A stretch of DNA of 64,000 nt from Streptomyces nigrescens. Lineage in GTDB: Bacteria > Actinomycetota > Actinomycetes > Streptomycetales > Streptomycetaceae. The notes beneath the pieces were generated by a model. The model was given only the letters and a program-made list of their open reading frames with translations. It had not been told where the DNA came from and did not search any database. A program made the position numbers and the translations under genes. Within the stretch, counting starts at the first letter, position 1, and every line of letters begins with the position of its first letter. The stretch is from NCBI GenBank assembly GCA_024349765.1, contig AP026073.1, positions 5,518,001 through 5,582,000 on the forward strand. Reading direction: 5' to 3'. Shown here piece after piece: positions 35,408 through 46,655 of the stretch.

Positions 35408-36376
35408 CTACTTGAGCGCGCCGGCGGTCAGCCCGGCCACCACCTGGCGCTGGAAGATGATGTAGGCGGCGAGCACCGGGAGCATCGCGATCGTCAGACC
35501 CGCGAACAGTCCCGACCAGTCGCCCTTGTATCCCTGGCTCACCGCCAGGGCCACCAGCCCCTGGGTGAGCATCTTCTTGTCCGGGTCGCCGACGTTGAGC
35601 ACCGTCGGCAGCAGGTACTGGTTCCACTGCCCGAGGAAGTTGAAGATCCCGACGCTGATCAGGCCGGGCTTGGCCATCGGCAGCATGACCTGGAAGAAGG
35701 TGCGGGTGTGCGAGGCGCCGTCGATCAGCGCGGCCTCGGCCACCGAGGTGGGCAGCGTCCGGAAGAAGCCGCTCAGGAAGAAGACCGTGAACGGCAGCGA
35801 GTAGGCGATGTAGACCAGGATCAGGCCGTGGTAGCTGTCCAGCAGCGCCATGTTCTTCATGACGAAGAACAGCGGCACCAGCGCCAGGATGACCGGGAAG
35901 CCCATGCCGCCGACGAACAGGAAGTAGAGGAAGCGGTTGCCGGGGAAGTCGAAGCGGGCCAGCACATAGGCCGCCATCGACCCGAGCAGCATCGTGCCGA
36001 TCAGCGAACCGCCCACCACGATCAGCGAGTTGAGGAAGTACTGGCCCATGTTCGCCTTGTCCCAGGCGCGGGCCCAGTTGTCGAAGTGCAGGACCGAGGG
36101 CAGGCTCCAGGGCGAACCGAAGATCTCGGTGTCGTCCTTGAAGGAGCTGACCACCGCCCAGAGCAGCGGCATGGTCACCAACAGGCCCCAGATGACCAGC
36201 ACTCCGTGCGAGAAGACGTTGAGGACCCGGCCCTCGCCACCGCCGTTCCGGCCGGCCGCACCGTCCGTGCCGCCGCGTCCGGCGCGCGGCCCGGGCACCC
36301 GCGAGGCGGCCCCGCCGGGCGGCCCCTGCTCCTTGGTGACGCCCGGGAGGTCCGCGGGGTCGGTCTGCGCGCTCAT
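35408..36376 (-). CDS. ngcG: Sugar ABC transporter permease NgcG-like
   Basis: 322 residues from ATG 36376, sharing one base with the preceding stop (TGATG). After a Gly/Pro-rich N-terminus of about 50 residues, six helices follow. The MalG-type EAA loop is EAALIDGASHTRTFFQVMLPM. It forms a heterodimeric channel with the upstream permease. The system corresponds to NgcEFG, which takes up GlcNAc or chitobiose in Streptomyces; the assignment rests on synteny and the family. Confidence 0.85.
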   Translation of the reverse strand: MSAQTDPADLPGVTKEQGPPGGAASRVPGPRAGRGGTDGAAGRNGGGEGRVLNVFSHGVLVIWGLLVTMPLLWAVVSSFKDDTEIFGSPWSLPSVLHFDNWARAWDKANMGQYFLNSLIVVGGSLIGTMLLGSMAAYVLARFDFPGNRFLYFLFVGGMGFPVILALVPLFFVMKNMALLDSYHGLILVYIAYSLPFTVFFLSGFFRTLPTSVAEAALIDGASHTRTFFQVMLPMAKPGLISVGIFNFLGQWNQYLLPTVLNVGDPDKKMLTQGLVALAVSQGYKGDWSGLFAGLTIAMLPVLAAYIIFQRQVVAGLTAGALK

Positions 36377-37299
36377 CAGAACTCCAGTCGCTCGCGGCGT
36401 CCCAGCCGCATGACGATGCCCGAGAAGATCAGGGTCACGATCAGCAGGGAAACGCCGATGGCGGTCGCATAGCCGGCCTGACCGTCGCGGAACGTCTTCT
36501 GGTACACGTACAGCGGAAGGACCTCGGTCGAATAGTCGGGACCGCCCGGGCCGACGCTCATGATCTGCACGAACGCGAAGGCCGAAACGTCCAGGGCGAG
36601 AATGCCCATGTAGATCCAGCCGGTCTGCACGGTGTCCCACAGCAGCGGCAGGGTGATCCGGAAGAAGGTGTTGAAGCGGTTCGCGCCGTCCAGCAGCGCG
36701 GCCTCGTAGAAGTCCTTCGGAATGGAACTCATACCGGCCGAGAACAGCACGACGTAGAAACCGACATTGGCCCACACCATGGCGGCCATCACGCACCACA
36801 GCGCGAGCTGCGGATCCCCCAGCCAGTCGGGCTGCACACTGTCGAGCCCGATCGCCTGGAAGAACGCGTTCAGGGCGCCGCTCTCCGGGTTGTAGGCGAA
36901 CTGGAACAGCAGCGCCACGATCGGGACCGACAGCACCTGCGGGAAGAAGTAGAGGATTTTGTAGGCGCCCGAGCCGCGCACCCCGCCGATGACCGCCTTC
37001 TTCCGGCGGCGGCCACCGACGTTGAGCATGAACGCGAAGAACAACCCGAGCGAGAGCGTCACCACCGGCAGCAGCAGCAACAGCGTGACGCTGTTGCCCA
37101 CGGCCGCCCAGAACACCTCGTCCTTGAAGAGACGGGCGTAATTGTCGAACCCGACCACCTGCAGGTCCGGACTCAGGCCAGTCCAGTCCGTGAAGGAGTA
37201 GTAGATGGCCTGGAGGAATGGCGAGATCACGAAGATCGCATAAATCGCCAGCGGGAGCACCAAGAACCCCGCGATGAAACGGTACTTACCGTGTTTCAT
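36376..37299 (-). CDS. ngcF: Sugar ABC transporter permease NgcF-like
   Basis: 307 residues, six helices. MalF-type permease with the EAA loop EAALLDGANRFNTFFRITLPL (about 215-235) and the N-terminal YYSFTDWTGLSP periplasmic loop. An insertion of Arg/Lys-rich residues (GGRRRKKAVIGGVRGSG) between helices 2 and 3 is cytoplasmic. It lies in an operon with the binding protein (63-nt gap) and the second permease. No ATPase is encoded here, as expected since such systems share MsiK. Confidence 0.87.
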   Translation of the reverse strand: MKHGKYRFIAGFLVLPLAIYAIFVISPFLQAIYYSFTDWTGLSPDLQVVGFDNYARLFKDEVFWAAVGNSVTLLLLLPVVTLSLGLFFAFMLNVGGRRRKKAVIGGVRGSGAYKILYFFPQVLSVPIVALLFQFAYNPESGALNAFFQAIGLDSVQPDWLGDPQLALWCVMAAMVWANVGFYVVLFSAGMSSIPKDFYEAALLDGANRFNTFFRITLPLLWDTVQTGWIYMGILALDVSAFAFVQIMSVGPGGPDYSTEVLPLYVYQKTFRDGQAGYATAIGVSLLIVTLIFSGIVMRLGRRERLEF

Positions 37300-37362
37300 G
37301 ACTACCGATCCCGCTCTCTGCCTGCGTTCCCACCGCCGGTGACGCGTCGGACGACGTATCGG

Positions 37363-38802
37363 TCAGCGCTTGTACTTCTTCACGCTGGAATCGTCGCGGG
37401 TTTCGTCCGCGTACTTCTGGATCTTCGTGATGGCCTCGTCGGGCGTCATCCGGCCGGCCATCATCTCGCCCAGCGCACCGACCCCGATGCGTTCCTTCTG
37501 CAGCGCCACGTACCAGTCCTGCAGCCGCGGATTGACGATGTTCTGGCCCGCCTTCTGCAGCGCGGCCTGCGCCGATGCCAGGCCCGGCGGCAGCTTCAGT
37601 CCTTCCGTGCCGCCGTTGAGCGAGGTCAGCGAGGACACCTGCTTGATGAAGTTCTGCGCGGACTGCTTGCTGAGCATGATGCGCAGCAATTCCATTCCGC
37701 CCTCGGCGTTCCGTGCCTTCCTCGGGACGATGTACGGCTCGCCGCCGGACGCCCAGATCGTGCCGTACGGCATCTTGTCGGAGGAGGACAGGCTGGACGG
37801 GGCACCGACCGCGAGGTCGAAGTTCGGGTTCTTCGCGATCTGCTTGGCCGACTCGTTCTCCACCCAGGAGCCGTTGGGGATGAACAGCGCCTTGCCCTCG
37901 GCCCAGGCCTTCTGCGACTGGAGGTGGTCCAGGCCGGGCGAGCCCTTCAGCACATAGCCCTTGCGGTACAGCTCGTAATAGGCCTCGAAGGCCGCCTTGA
38001 CCGCCGGGTCCTTCCAGGCGTTGGGCTCCAGATTGTCGATCTTCTTCAGGACCTCTTCGCCACCGATCTTCGCGATGAACGGGTAGAGGCTGAAGGGCAG
38101 GTAGTACGGGTACTTACCGGGGTACGTCCAGCCGGCGACGCCCTTCTTCTTGGCCTTCGCGCAGAGCGCGAGCATGTCGTCCCAGGTTTCGGGGTATTCC
38201 GCGTCGAGCTTCTGCAGATTGCTCCGGGAGTACCACACGCCGTACACCGTGTAGGCGTAGTACAGGATCCAGGTCTCCTTGCCGCCGAACTGCCCCATTT
38301 CGACGACGCCGGGGCGCAGGGTGTCGCGCACCTTCTTGTTCGGGTCGTCGACGGAGGGGGCGTCCAGGAGCGGGGTGAGGTCGGTCAGCTGGTCCTTGGC
38401 CACCAGCGTGCCGAAATCCATCTGCTCGGCGCCGGAGTTGTCGACCAGGTCCGGGGGGTTTCCGCCGTTGAAGCGCGGTTGCAGGGTCGACTGGATCTTC
38501 TGGGTCGAGGACAGCTTGACCTTGCCGTCGGCCTTCGGGAAGGACTTGACGTACAGGGCCTGGGCGTCCTTGGCGTATTTGTCGCCGAATCCGCCGTCGA
38601 AGATGACCACGTCGAGGCCGGCCGAATCGTTGACCGCCAGCGGATTCTTCGCCGACTTCTTGCCCTTTTCGACCTTGTCCTCGTCGCCGCCACCACCGCT
38701 GGCACAGGCGGACAGCACGCTCATGGCCGGTACCGCGACGATCCCCAGGGCGGCGGCTCGCTTGACCAGATCGCGACGATTGAATTCTGAGGTGGATCCC
38801 AT
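37363..38802 (-). CDS. ngcE: Chitobiose/GlcNAc ABC transporter binding lipoprotein NgcE-like
   Basis: 479 residues from ATG 38802. The N-terminus NRRDLVKRAAALG is a twin-arginine signal, followed by lipobox VLSAC (Cys33), so it is a Tat-exported lipoprotein. A large extracellular solute-binding family 1 fold follows (NPPDLVDNSGAEQMD, PETWDDMLALCAKAKKKG, PNGSWVENE). In S. coelicolor the orthologous system takes up N,N'-diacetylchitobiose. Upstream lies a DasR-type site, consistent with chitin-linked control. Confidence 0.87.
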   Translation of the reverse strand: MGSTSEFNRRDLVKRAAALGIVAVPAMSVLSACASGGGGDEDKVEKGKKSAKNPLAVNDSAGLDVVIFDGGFGDKYAKDAQALYVKSFPKADGKVKLSSTQKIQSTLQPRFNGGNPPDLVDNSGAEQMDFGTLVAKDQLTDLTPLLDAPSVDDPNKKVRDTLRPGVVEMGQFGGKETWILYYAYTVYGVWYSRSNLQKLDAEYPETWDDMLALCAKAKKKGVAGWTYPGKYPYYLPFSLYPFIAKIGGEEVLKKIDNLEPNAWKDPAVKAAFEAYYELYRKGYVLKGSPGLDHLQSQKAWAEGKALFIPNGSWVENESAKQIAKNPNFDLAVGAPSSLSSSDKMPYGTIWASGGEPYIVPRKARNAEGGMELLRIMLSKQSAQNFIKQVSSLTSLNGGTEGLKLPPGLASAQAALQKAGQNIVNPRLQDWYVALQKERIGVGALGEMMAGRMTPDEAITKIQKYADETRDDSSVKKYKR

Positions 38803-38985
38803 GCTCAAGTCCTCGCCTTCTTCAGGACTCAGGCGGTGTACCGGAGCCACCCCGGCACCGCGGGTCAGATGAAGCTGAGTTGTACGGGATGTGCACCGGG
38901 CCTGCTAGGGAAATGCGGGTCAATCATCCGTTCCCCGCTTTCCCCCCGGATCCACGGCCTGGGTCGTGCGGCCGGTCGGACGCCG

Positions 38986-39001
38986 ACAGGTATAGTCCAC
39001 T
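38986..39001 (-). promoter_or_regulatory. DasR-responsive element (dre)-like site
   Basis: ACAGGTATAGTCCACT matches 13 of 16 positions of the remembered DasR consensus ACTGGTCTAGACCACT. DasR represses chitin/GlcNAc genes, and NgcEFG is a chitobiose/GlcNAc uptake system. The site lies 184 nt upstream of ngcE, a plausible but not close distance. Confidence 0.55.
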
Positions 39002-39144
39002 TCCAGCCGAAGGGGCAAGATCGAATGCAGGGTTGGACGGGCATCTTTCCCTAGTTGAGACCTCGCGGACATGCGGCGCATCTGCCGCCGGCGGCCCGGC
39101 GGATCACCCGCGACACGATCGGCACCCCGATCGCAGCGACACCC

Positions 39145-39174
39145 TTGACACCAAAGTCCCCACGCACGTTACTT
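39145..39174 (+). promoter_or_regulatory. Vegetative-type promoter of the alpha-mannosidase gene
   Basis: TTGACA at 39145-39150 is a perfect -35 hexamer. TTACTT (39169-39174) lies 18 nt downstream as a weak -10. The LacI-type operator follows 28 nt after it. Confidence 0.5.
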
Positions 39175-39202
39175 ATCTCTGTTTATCTTGGCGCCATTCA
39201 AC

Positions 39203-39216
39203 TGACAACGATGTCA
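39203..39216 (+). promoter_or_regulatory. LacI-type operator before the alpha-mannosidase gene
   Basis: TGACAACGATGTCA is a 14-bp near-perfect palindrome (arms TGACA/TGTCA) of the form bound by LacI/GalR repressors of Streptomyces glycan genes. It ends 20 nt before the start codon, where binding would block transcription. No LacI gene lies in the window. Confidence 0.55.
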
Positions 39217-39236
39217 ATCTGGTTGAGAGGGCTCGC

Positions 39237-42200
39237 GTGCGGATCCGACACCGGCACCGTCATCTGCGGGGCATCACCCGCCCGGCCGCCCTCACGGCGG
39301 CCGTTCTGCTCGTCCTCACCCTCCCCGGCCCGGCCCAGGCCGCGCCGCCCCACACGCCCCGCGCGGACGCGGAGTTCAGCTCCTCCTTCGAACCCGGCCA
39401 GCCCCGGCCCGACTGGACCGACACCGCCGAGACCGGCCCCGACGGCAGGCCCCGGACCTCCGGCGTGAGCCCGGAGACCACCCCGGCGGCGCCCGGCATG
39501 AGCACCCGCCCCGACACCGGCCCCACCGACTCCCCCACCGCCAAGGCCCACGCCGGCTTCACCGGAGGGCACGCGCTGCGGTACGCCGGCACCCACACCG
39601 CAGAGGGCCACGGTTACGCGTACAACAAGATCTTCGACGTCAACGTCCCGGTCACCGCGGCCACTTCGCTCTCCTACATGGTCTTCCCGGAGATGGCCAA
39701 AACCGATCTGTCCTACCCCGCGACCCATGTCGCGGTCGATCTGGCCTTCACCGACGGCACGTACCTCAGCGACCTGTCCGCACTCGACCAGCACGGCGTC
39801 CCGCTGACCCCGCAGGGCCAGGCCGCGTCCAAGACGCTCTACGTCAACCAGTGGAACCACCGCACCTCGCGGATCGGCGCGGTCGCCGCCGGCAAGACCG
39901 TCGACCGGATCCTGGTCGCCTACGACGCGCCCAAGGCCCCCTCCGCCGCGCCCGCCTTCCGCGGCTGGGTCGACGACATCACCCTCCGGCCCGCCCCGCC
40001 GGAGAAACCGCTCGCCCATCTGTCGGACTACGCGCTCACCACCCGCGGCACCCTCTCCAGCGGCGGCTTCTCGCGCGGCAACACCTTCCCGGCCACCGCC
40101 GTCCCCAACGGCTTCAACTTCTGGACCCCGGTGACCAACGCGGGCTCCGCCGACTGGCTCTACGAGTACGCGCGGAAGAACAACGCCGACAACCTGCCCA
40201 CCCTCCAGGCGTTCAGCGCCAGCCACGAACCCAGCCCCTGGATGGGCGACCGGCAGACCTTCCAGGTGATGCCGTCCGTCGCGGACGGCACCCCGGACGC
40301 CTCCCGCACCGGCCGCGCGCTGCCGTTCCACCACGGCAACGAGACCGCCCGGCCGCACTACTACGGCGTGACCTTCGACAACGGCCTCAAGACGGAGATC
40401 ACCCCGACCGACCACGCCGCGCTGATGCGCTTCACCTTCCCCGGCGACCGGGCGAGCCTGATCTTCGACAACGTCAACAACAAGGGCGGGCTGAGCCTGG
40501 ACACCGACCGCGGGGTGGTCACCGGCTTCTCGGACGTCCGCAGCGGGCTGTCCGTCGGCGCCACCCGGCTCTTCGTCTACGGCGTCTTCGACGCACCGGT
40601 GACCGGCGGCGGAAGGCTGGAAGGCGGCGGCGGCAAGGACGTCACCGGCTACCTCCGCTTCCGTCCGGGCGCCGACCGGACCGTGACCATGCGGATCGCC
40701 ACCTCGCTGATCAGCGTGGACCAGGCCCGGGCGAACCTGAACCGGGAGATCCCGGCCGGCACCGCCTTCGGCACCGTCGAGCAGCGGGCGCAGGCGCGGT
40801 GGGACGCGCTCCTCGGCCGCATCGAGGTCCAGGGCGCCGGCCGCGACCAGCTGACCACCCTCTACTCGAACCTCTACCGGCTCTACCTCTACCCCAACTC
40901 CGGTTTCGAGCAGGTCGGTTCGCGCAGCCGCTATGCGAGCCCGTTCTCGCCGCAGACCGGCCCCGACACCCCGACCCGCACCGGATCGAAGATCGTCGAC
41001 GGGGAGATCTACGTCAACAACGGCTTCTGGGACACCTACCGGACCACCTGGCCGGCCTATTCGCTGCTCACCCCGCGGCGGGCCGGGAAAATGGTCGACG
41101 GTTTCGTCCAGCAGTACAAGGACGGCGGCTGGATCTCGCGGTGGTCCTCGCCCGGGTACGCGGACCTGATGACCGGTACGAGTTCCGACGTGGCCTTCGC
41201 CGACGCCTATGTCAAGGGCGTGAAATTCGACGCCGAGGCCGCCTACGCCGCGGCCGTCAAGAACGCCACTGTCGCCCCGCCCGGCTCCGGCGTCGGCCGC
41301 AAGGGCATGGACACCGCGCCCTTCCTCGGCTACACGAGCACCGCCACCCGTGAGGGCATGTCCTGGGCACTGGAGGGCTATCTCAACGACTTCGGCATCG
41401 CCCGTATGGGCCAGGCCCTCTACGAGAAGACCAAGAAGCCCCGCTACAAGGAGGAATCCGACTATTTCCTGGGCCGCGCCCGGAATTACGTCAAGCTCTT
41501 CGACGACCGGATCGGCTTCTTCCAGGGCAAGGACTCCCAGGGCCACTGGCGGCTGCCCCCGGAGAAGTTCGACCCCCGGGTCTGGGGCAACGACTACACC
41601 GAGACCAACGCCTGGACCGCCGCCTTCACCGCGCCACAGGACACCCGGGGCCTGGCCAACCTCTACGGCGGCCGCGCCGCGCTGGCGAAGAAGCTGGACG
41701 GCTACTTCGCCACCCCGGAAACCGCCGCCAAGGAATTCGCCGGCTCGTACGGCGACGTGATCCACGAAATGACCGAGGCCCGCGACACCCGGATGGGCAT
41801 GTACGGCCACAACAACCAGCCGTCGCACCACATCGCCTATCTCTACGACGCGGCCGGGCAGCCCTGGAAGGCCCAGGAGAAGGTCCGGGAGGCGCTCTCC
41901 CGGCTCTACCTCGGCAGTGAGATCGGCCAGGGATATCCGGGCGACGAGGACAACGGCGAGATGTCCGCGTGGTACGTCTTCAGCGCGCTCGGCTTCTACC
42001 CGCTGGTGATGGGCCAGGGCGAATACGCGGTGGGTTCGCCGCTGTTCACCAAGGCCACGATCCACCTGGAGAACGGCCGCGATCTCGTCATCGAGGCCCC
42101 GCGCAACAACGCCCGCAACGTCTACGTACAGGGCCTCCGGGTCAACGGAAAGCCCTGGAATTCCACCGCGCTGCCGCACCGGCTGCTCGCCCGCGGCGGG

Positions 42201-42653
42201 ACCCTCGAATTCACCATGGGCGACCGGCCGTCCTCCTGGGGCACCGGCCCGCACGCCGCGCCCACGTCCCTCACCAAGGACGACGGGGTGCCGGTGCCGC
42301 CGGCGGACACCACCGACCCGTCCGCCGGCCCGCTCTTCGACAACACCTCCGACACGGCGGCCCCGCTCACCGCGGCGCCGATCGACCTGCCCCGGCCGTC
42401 CCGGGTCACCTCGTACACCCTCACCTCGGCCGACCGCGGCACCGCGCCGACCGGCTGGCGGCTGGAGGGCTCCGCGGACGGCAGTCACTGGACGCCGCTG
42501 GACCGCCGCTCCGGTGAGTCGTTCGCCTGGGACCGCCAGACCCGGGTCTTCGCGCTCGCCCACCCCGCGGACTACCGGCACTACCGGCTGGTGCCCGACG
42601 GCGCCGCCACGCTCGCCGAGGTCGAGCTGCTGGGAGCGCCGGACACCCGGTGA
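39237..42653 (+). CDS. Secreted GH92 alpha-1,2-mannosidase with carbohydrate-binding domain
   Basis: 1138 residues from GTG 39237 (GAGAGGG upstream). Signal peptide ends near AQA (about 39). The N-terminal beta-sandwich runs to about 260 and the GH92 (alpha/alpha)6 domain from about 270 to 985. The catalytic-region motif GDEDNGEMSAWYVFSALG (acids near residues 903-905) and GMYGHNNQPSHHIAYLYD match GH92. A C-terminal CBM32/F5-8-like domain occupies about 1025-1135. GH92 enzymes are Ca-dependent exo-mannosidases acting on glycans such as yeast mannan and N-glycans. A LacI-type operator precedes it. Confidence 0.9.
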   Translation: MRIRHRHRHLRGITRPAALTAAVLLVLTLPGPAQAAPPHTPRADAEFSSSFEPGQPRPDWTDTAETGPDGRPRTSGVSPETTPAAPGMSTRPDTGPTDSPTAKAHAGFTGGHALRYAGTHTAEGHGYAYNKIFDVNVPVTAATSLSYMVFPEMAKTDLSYPATHVAVDLAFTDGTYLSDLSALDQHGVPLTPQGQAASKTLYVNQWNHRTSRIGAVAAGKTVDRILVAYDAPKAPSAAPAFRGWVDDITLRPAPPEKPLAHLSDYALTTRGTLSSGGFSRGNTFPATAVPNGFNFWTPVTNAGSADWLYEYARKNNADNLPTLQAFSASHEPSPWMGDRQTFQVMPSVADGTPDASRTGRALPFHHGNETARPHYYGVTFDNGLKTEITPTDHAALMRFTFPGDRASLIFDNVNNKGGLSLDTDRGVVTGFSDVRSGLSVGATRLFVYGVFDAPVTGGGRLEGGGGKDVTGYLRFRPGADRTVTMRIATSLISVDQARANLNREIPAGTAFGTVEQRAQARWDALLGRIEVQGAGRDQLTTLYSNLYRLYLYPNSGFEQVGSRSRYASPFSPQTGPDTPTRTGSKIVDGEIYVNNGFWDTYRTTWPAYSLLTPRRAGKMVDGFVQQYKDGGWISRWSSPGYADLMTGTSSDVAFADAYVKGVKFDAEAAYAAAVKNATVAPPGSGVGRKGMDTAPFLGYTSTATREGMSWALEGYLNDFGIARMGQALYEKTKKPRYKEESDYFLGRARNYVKLFDDRIGFFQGKDSQGHWRLPPEKFDPRVWGNDYTETNAWTAAFTAPQDTRGLANLYGGRAALAKKLDGYFATPETAAKEFAGSYGDVIHEMTEARDTRMGMYGHNNQPSHHIAYLYDAAGQPWKAQEKVREALSRLYLGSEIGQGYPGDEDNGEMSAWYVFSALGFYPLVMGQGEYAVGSPLFTKATIHLENGRDLVIEAPRNNARNVYVQGLRVNGKPWNSTALPHRLLARGGTLEFTMGDRPSSWGTGPHAAPTSLTKDDGVPVPPADTTDPSAGPLFDNTSDTAAPLTAAPIDLPRPSRVTSYTLTSADRGTAPTGWRLEGSADGSHWTPLDRRSGESFAWDRQTRVFALAHPADYRHYRLVPDGAATLAEVELLGAPDTR

Positions 42654-42684
42654 CCCGGGGCGGTGACACCGCCGCACCCACGCG

Positions 42685-42722
42685 GACGGGCCGCACCCCT
42701 CGGTCGAGGAGTGCGGCCCGTC
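42685..42722. terminator. Bidirectional terminator
   Basis: 17-bp arms (42685-42701 with 42706-42722) with one mismatch and a 4-nt loop, between the convergent alpha-mannosidase and acnA genes. Confidence 0.85.
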
Positions 42723-42754
42723 GTGGCGCTGCCGCCGGGTGCGGTTGCCGGGGA

Positions 42755-45560
<2,806 letters not shown>

Positions 45561-45601
45561 GCACGCCTTACTAGCGCGGCCGCGGTACGCCTCTCGGCAG
45601 A

Positions 45602-45619
45602 TATCTCGATGTCGAGATA
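45602..45619. promoter_or_regulatory. 18-bp palindrome upstream of acnA (TamR/MarR-like)
   Basis: TATCTCGA-TG-TCGAGATA is perfect in both 8-bp arms. Palindromes of this size and pattern are typical of MarR-family operators. TamR of S. coelicolor, which controls aconitate-related genes including aconitase, is a candidate. The exact TamR site is recalled only in outline. Confidence 0.55.
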
Positions 45620-45691
45620 ACTCTAGTACATCGCGGCGGCGCGGTCATGCCCTGACTTTCCGGTGCTGCCTTGTCACGCGTCCGGGGCGGG

Positions 45692-46588
45692 TCACGCGTC
45701 CGGGGCGGCGAGGGTGAGCCGGCGCAGGCGGGCCGGATCGGCGATCACCTCGTAGGCGGCGACCCGCTCGTCCTCGACGCGCACGGTCAGGGCCAGGAGC
45801 AGGCGGCCGTGCGGAGCCACCACGATGCCCATGGTCCCGTCGATCAGCGCCGGTGCCGCGAACCGCGCGTTGCGGGCGAGCGCCACCGTCTCCCCGGCCA
45901 CCGCCCGCGCACCCCGGACCAGGGACGCGGCGCCCGGCGGCAGGACGGCGGGGTCGGCCCGGCGTACGACGTCGGGGGCCAGGACGGCCAGCAGCCCGCT
46001 CAGATCGCCCTCGCGCGACGCCGTGAGGAACGCCTCGACGACCCGCCGCTGCCGGGTCAGCTCGGCGGCCGGGACCGCGGGGGTCCCGCGCACCTTGTGG
46101 CGGGCACGGCTGGCGAGCTTCTTCGTGGTGACCGGGGAGCGCTCCACGATGGGCGCGATCCGGTCGAACGGCACGGCGAACAGATCGTGCAGGACGAACG
46201 CGACCCGCTCGGCCGGCCCCAGCGTCTCCAGGACCACGAGCAGGGCCCGGCCGACCGAGTCGACGAGGAGCGCCTCGTGCTCGGGGTCGCTGCCGTCGTC
46301 CGCCTCCCGTGCCTGATCGGACGGCTGCGGCTGCCCGACCAGGTCCTCGCGCCGGGCGGCACGGGCGCGCAGCATGTCGAGGCAGACGCGGGAGACGACG
46401 GTGGTCAGCCAGGCCCCCAGGTTCTCCACACCGTCGGCGCCGGCGCGGCCGAGCCGCAGCCAGGTCTCCTGCACCGCGTCGTCCGCCTCCCCGGGCGAAC
46501 CGAGCATCCGGTAGGCGACGGCCCGCAACCGGCCGCGCTGCGCCTCGAACCGTTCCGCAAGCTCCGCCAGTGCGTCCTGCCCGGCCAT
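45692..46588 (-). CDS. ECF41 sigma factor with SnoaL-like C-terminal domain
   Basis: 298 residues. Sigma region 2 (about 8-75) has FEAQRGRLRAVAYRMLGSPGEADDAVQETWLRL. Region 4 (about 110-165) has ETLGPAERVAFVLHDLFAVPFDRIAPIVERSPVTTKKLASRARHKVR in successive segments. A SnoaL/NTF2-like domain (about 180-295) with VVEAFLTASREGDLSGLLAVLAPDV regulates activity in this group. The group normally lacks a membrane anti-sigma factor. It is preceded by its own ECF41-type promoter. Paralogous to the gene at 47916, across the old-yellow-enzyme gene. Confidence 0.92.
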   Translation of the reverse strand: MAGQDALAELAERFEAQRGRLRAVAYRMLGSPGEADDAVQETWLRLGRAGADGVENLGAWLTTVVSRVCLDMLRARAARREDLVGQPQPSDQAREADDGSDPEHEALLVDSVGRALLVVLETLGPAERVAFVLHDLFAVPFDRIAPIVERSPVTTKKLASRARHKVRGTPAVPAAELTRQRRVVEAFLTASREGDLSGLLAVLAPDVVRRADPAVLPPGAASLVRGARAVAGETVALARNARFAAPALIDGTMGIVVAPHGRLLLALTVRVEDERVAAYEVIADPARLRRLTLAAPDA

Positions 46589-46624
46589 CGGTCACCTTTC
46601 CTCGTCGTGCCCCGTCACCTCTAT

Positions 46625-46650
46625 GACGTATCCGATCCGACCGAGGTGAC
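46625..46650 (-). promoter_or_regulatory. ECF41-type promoter of the minus-strand sigma gene
   Basis: On the minus strand: GTCACC (46650-46645), 16 nt, CGTC (46628-46625). The ECF41 consensus is TGTCACA, 16 nt, CGTC, so this differs at one -35 base (the upstream T is also replaced). It predicts autoregulation. The -35 lies within the ribosome-binding region of the divergent oxidoreductase gene. Confidence 0.7.
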
Positions 46651-46655
46651 CACTC

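Larger units (their letters stand above)
38803..39236. promoter_or_regulatory. Divergent control region ngcE / alpha-mannosidase
   Basis: 434 nt without a gene. It contains a DasR-like box (38986-39001), a promoter-like TTGACA (39145-39150) with TTACTT 18 nt later, and a LacI-type operator next to the mannosidase start. The remainder is GC-rich and featureless to the eye. Confidence 0.6.
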
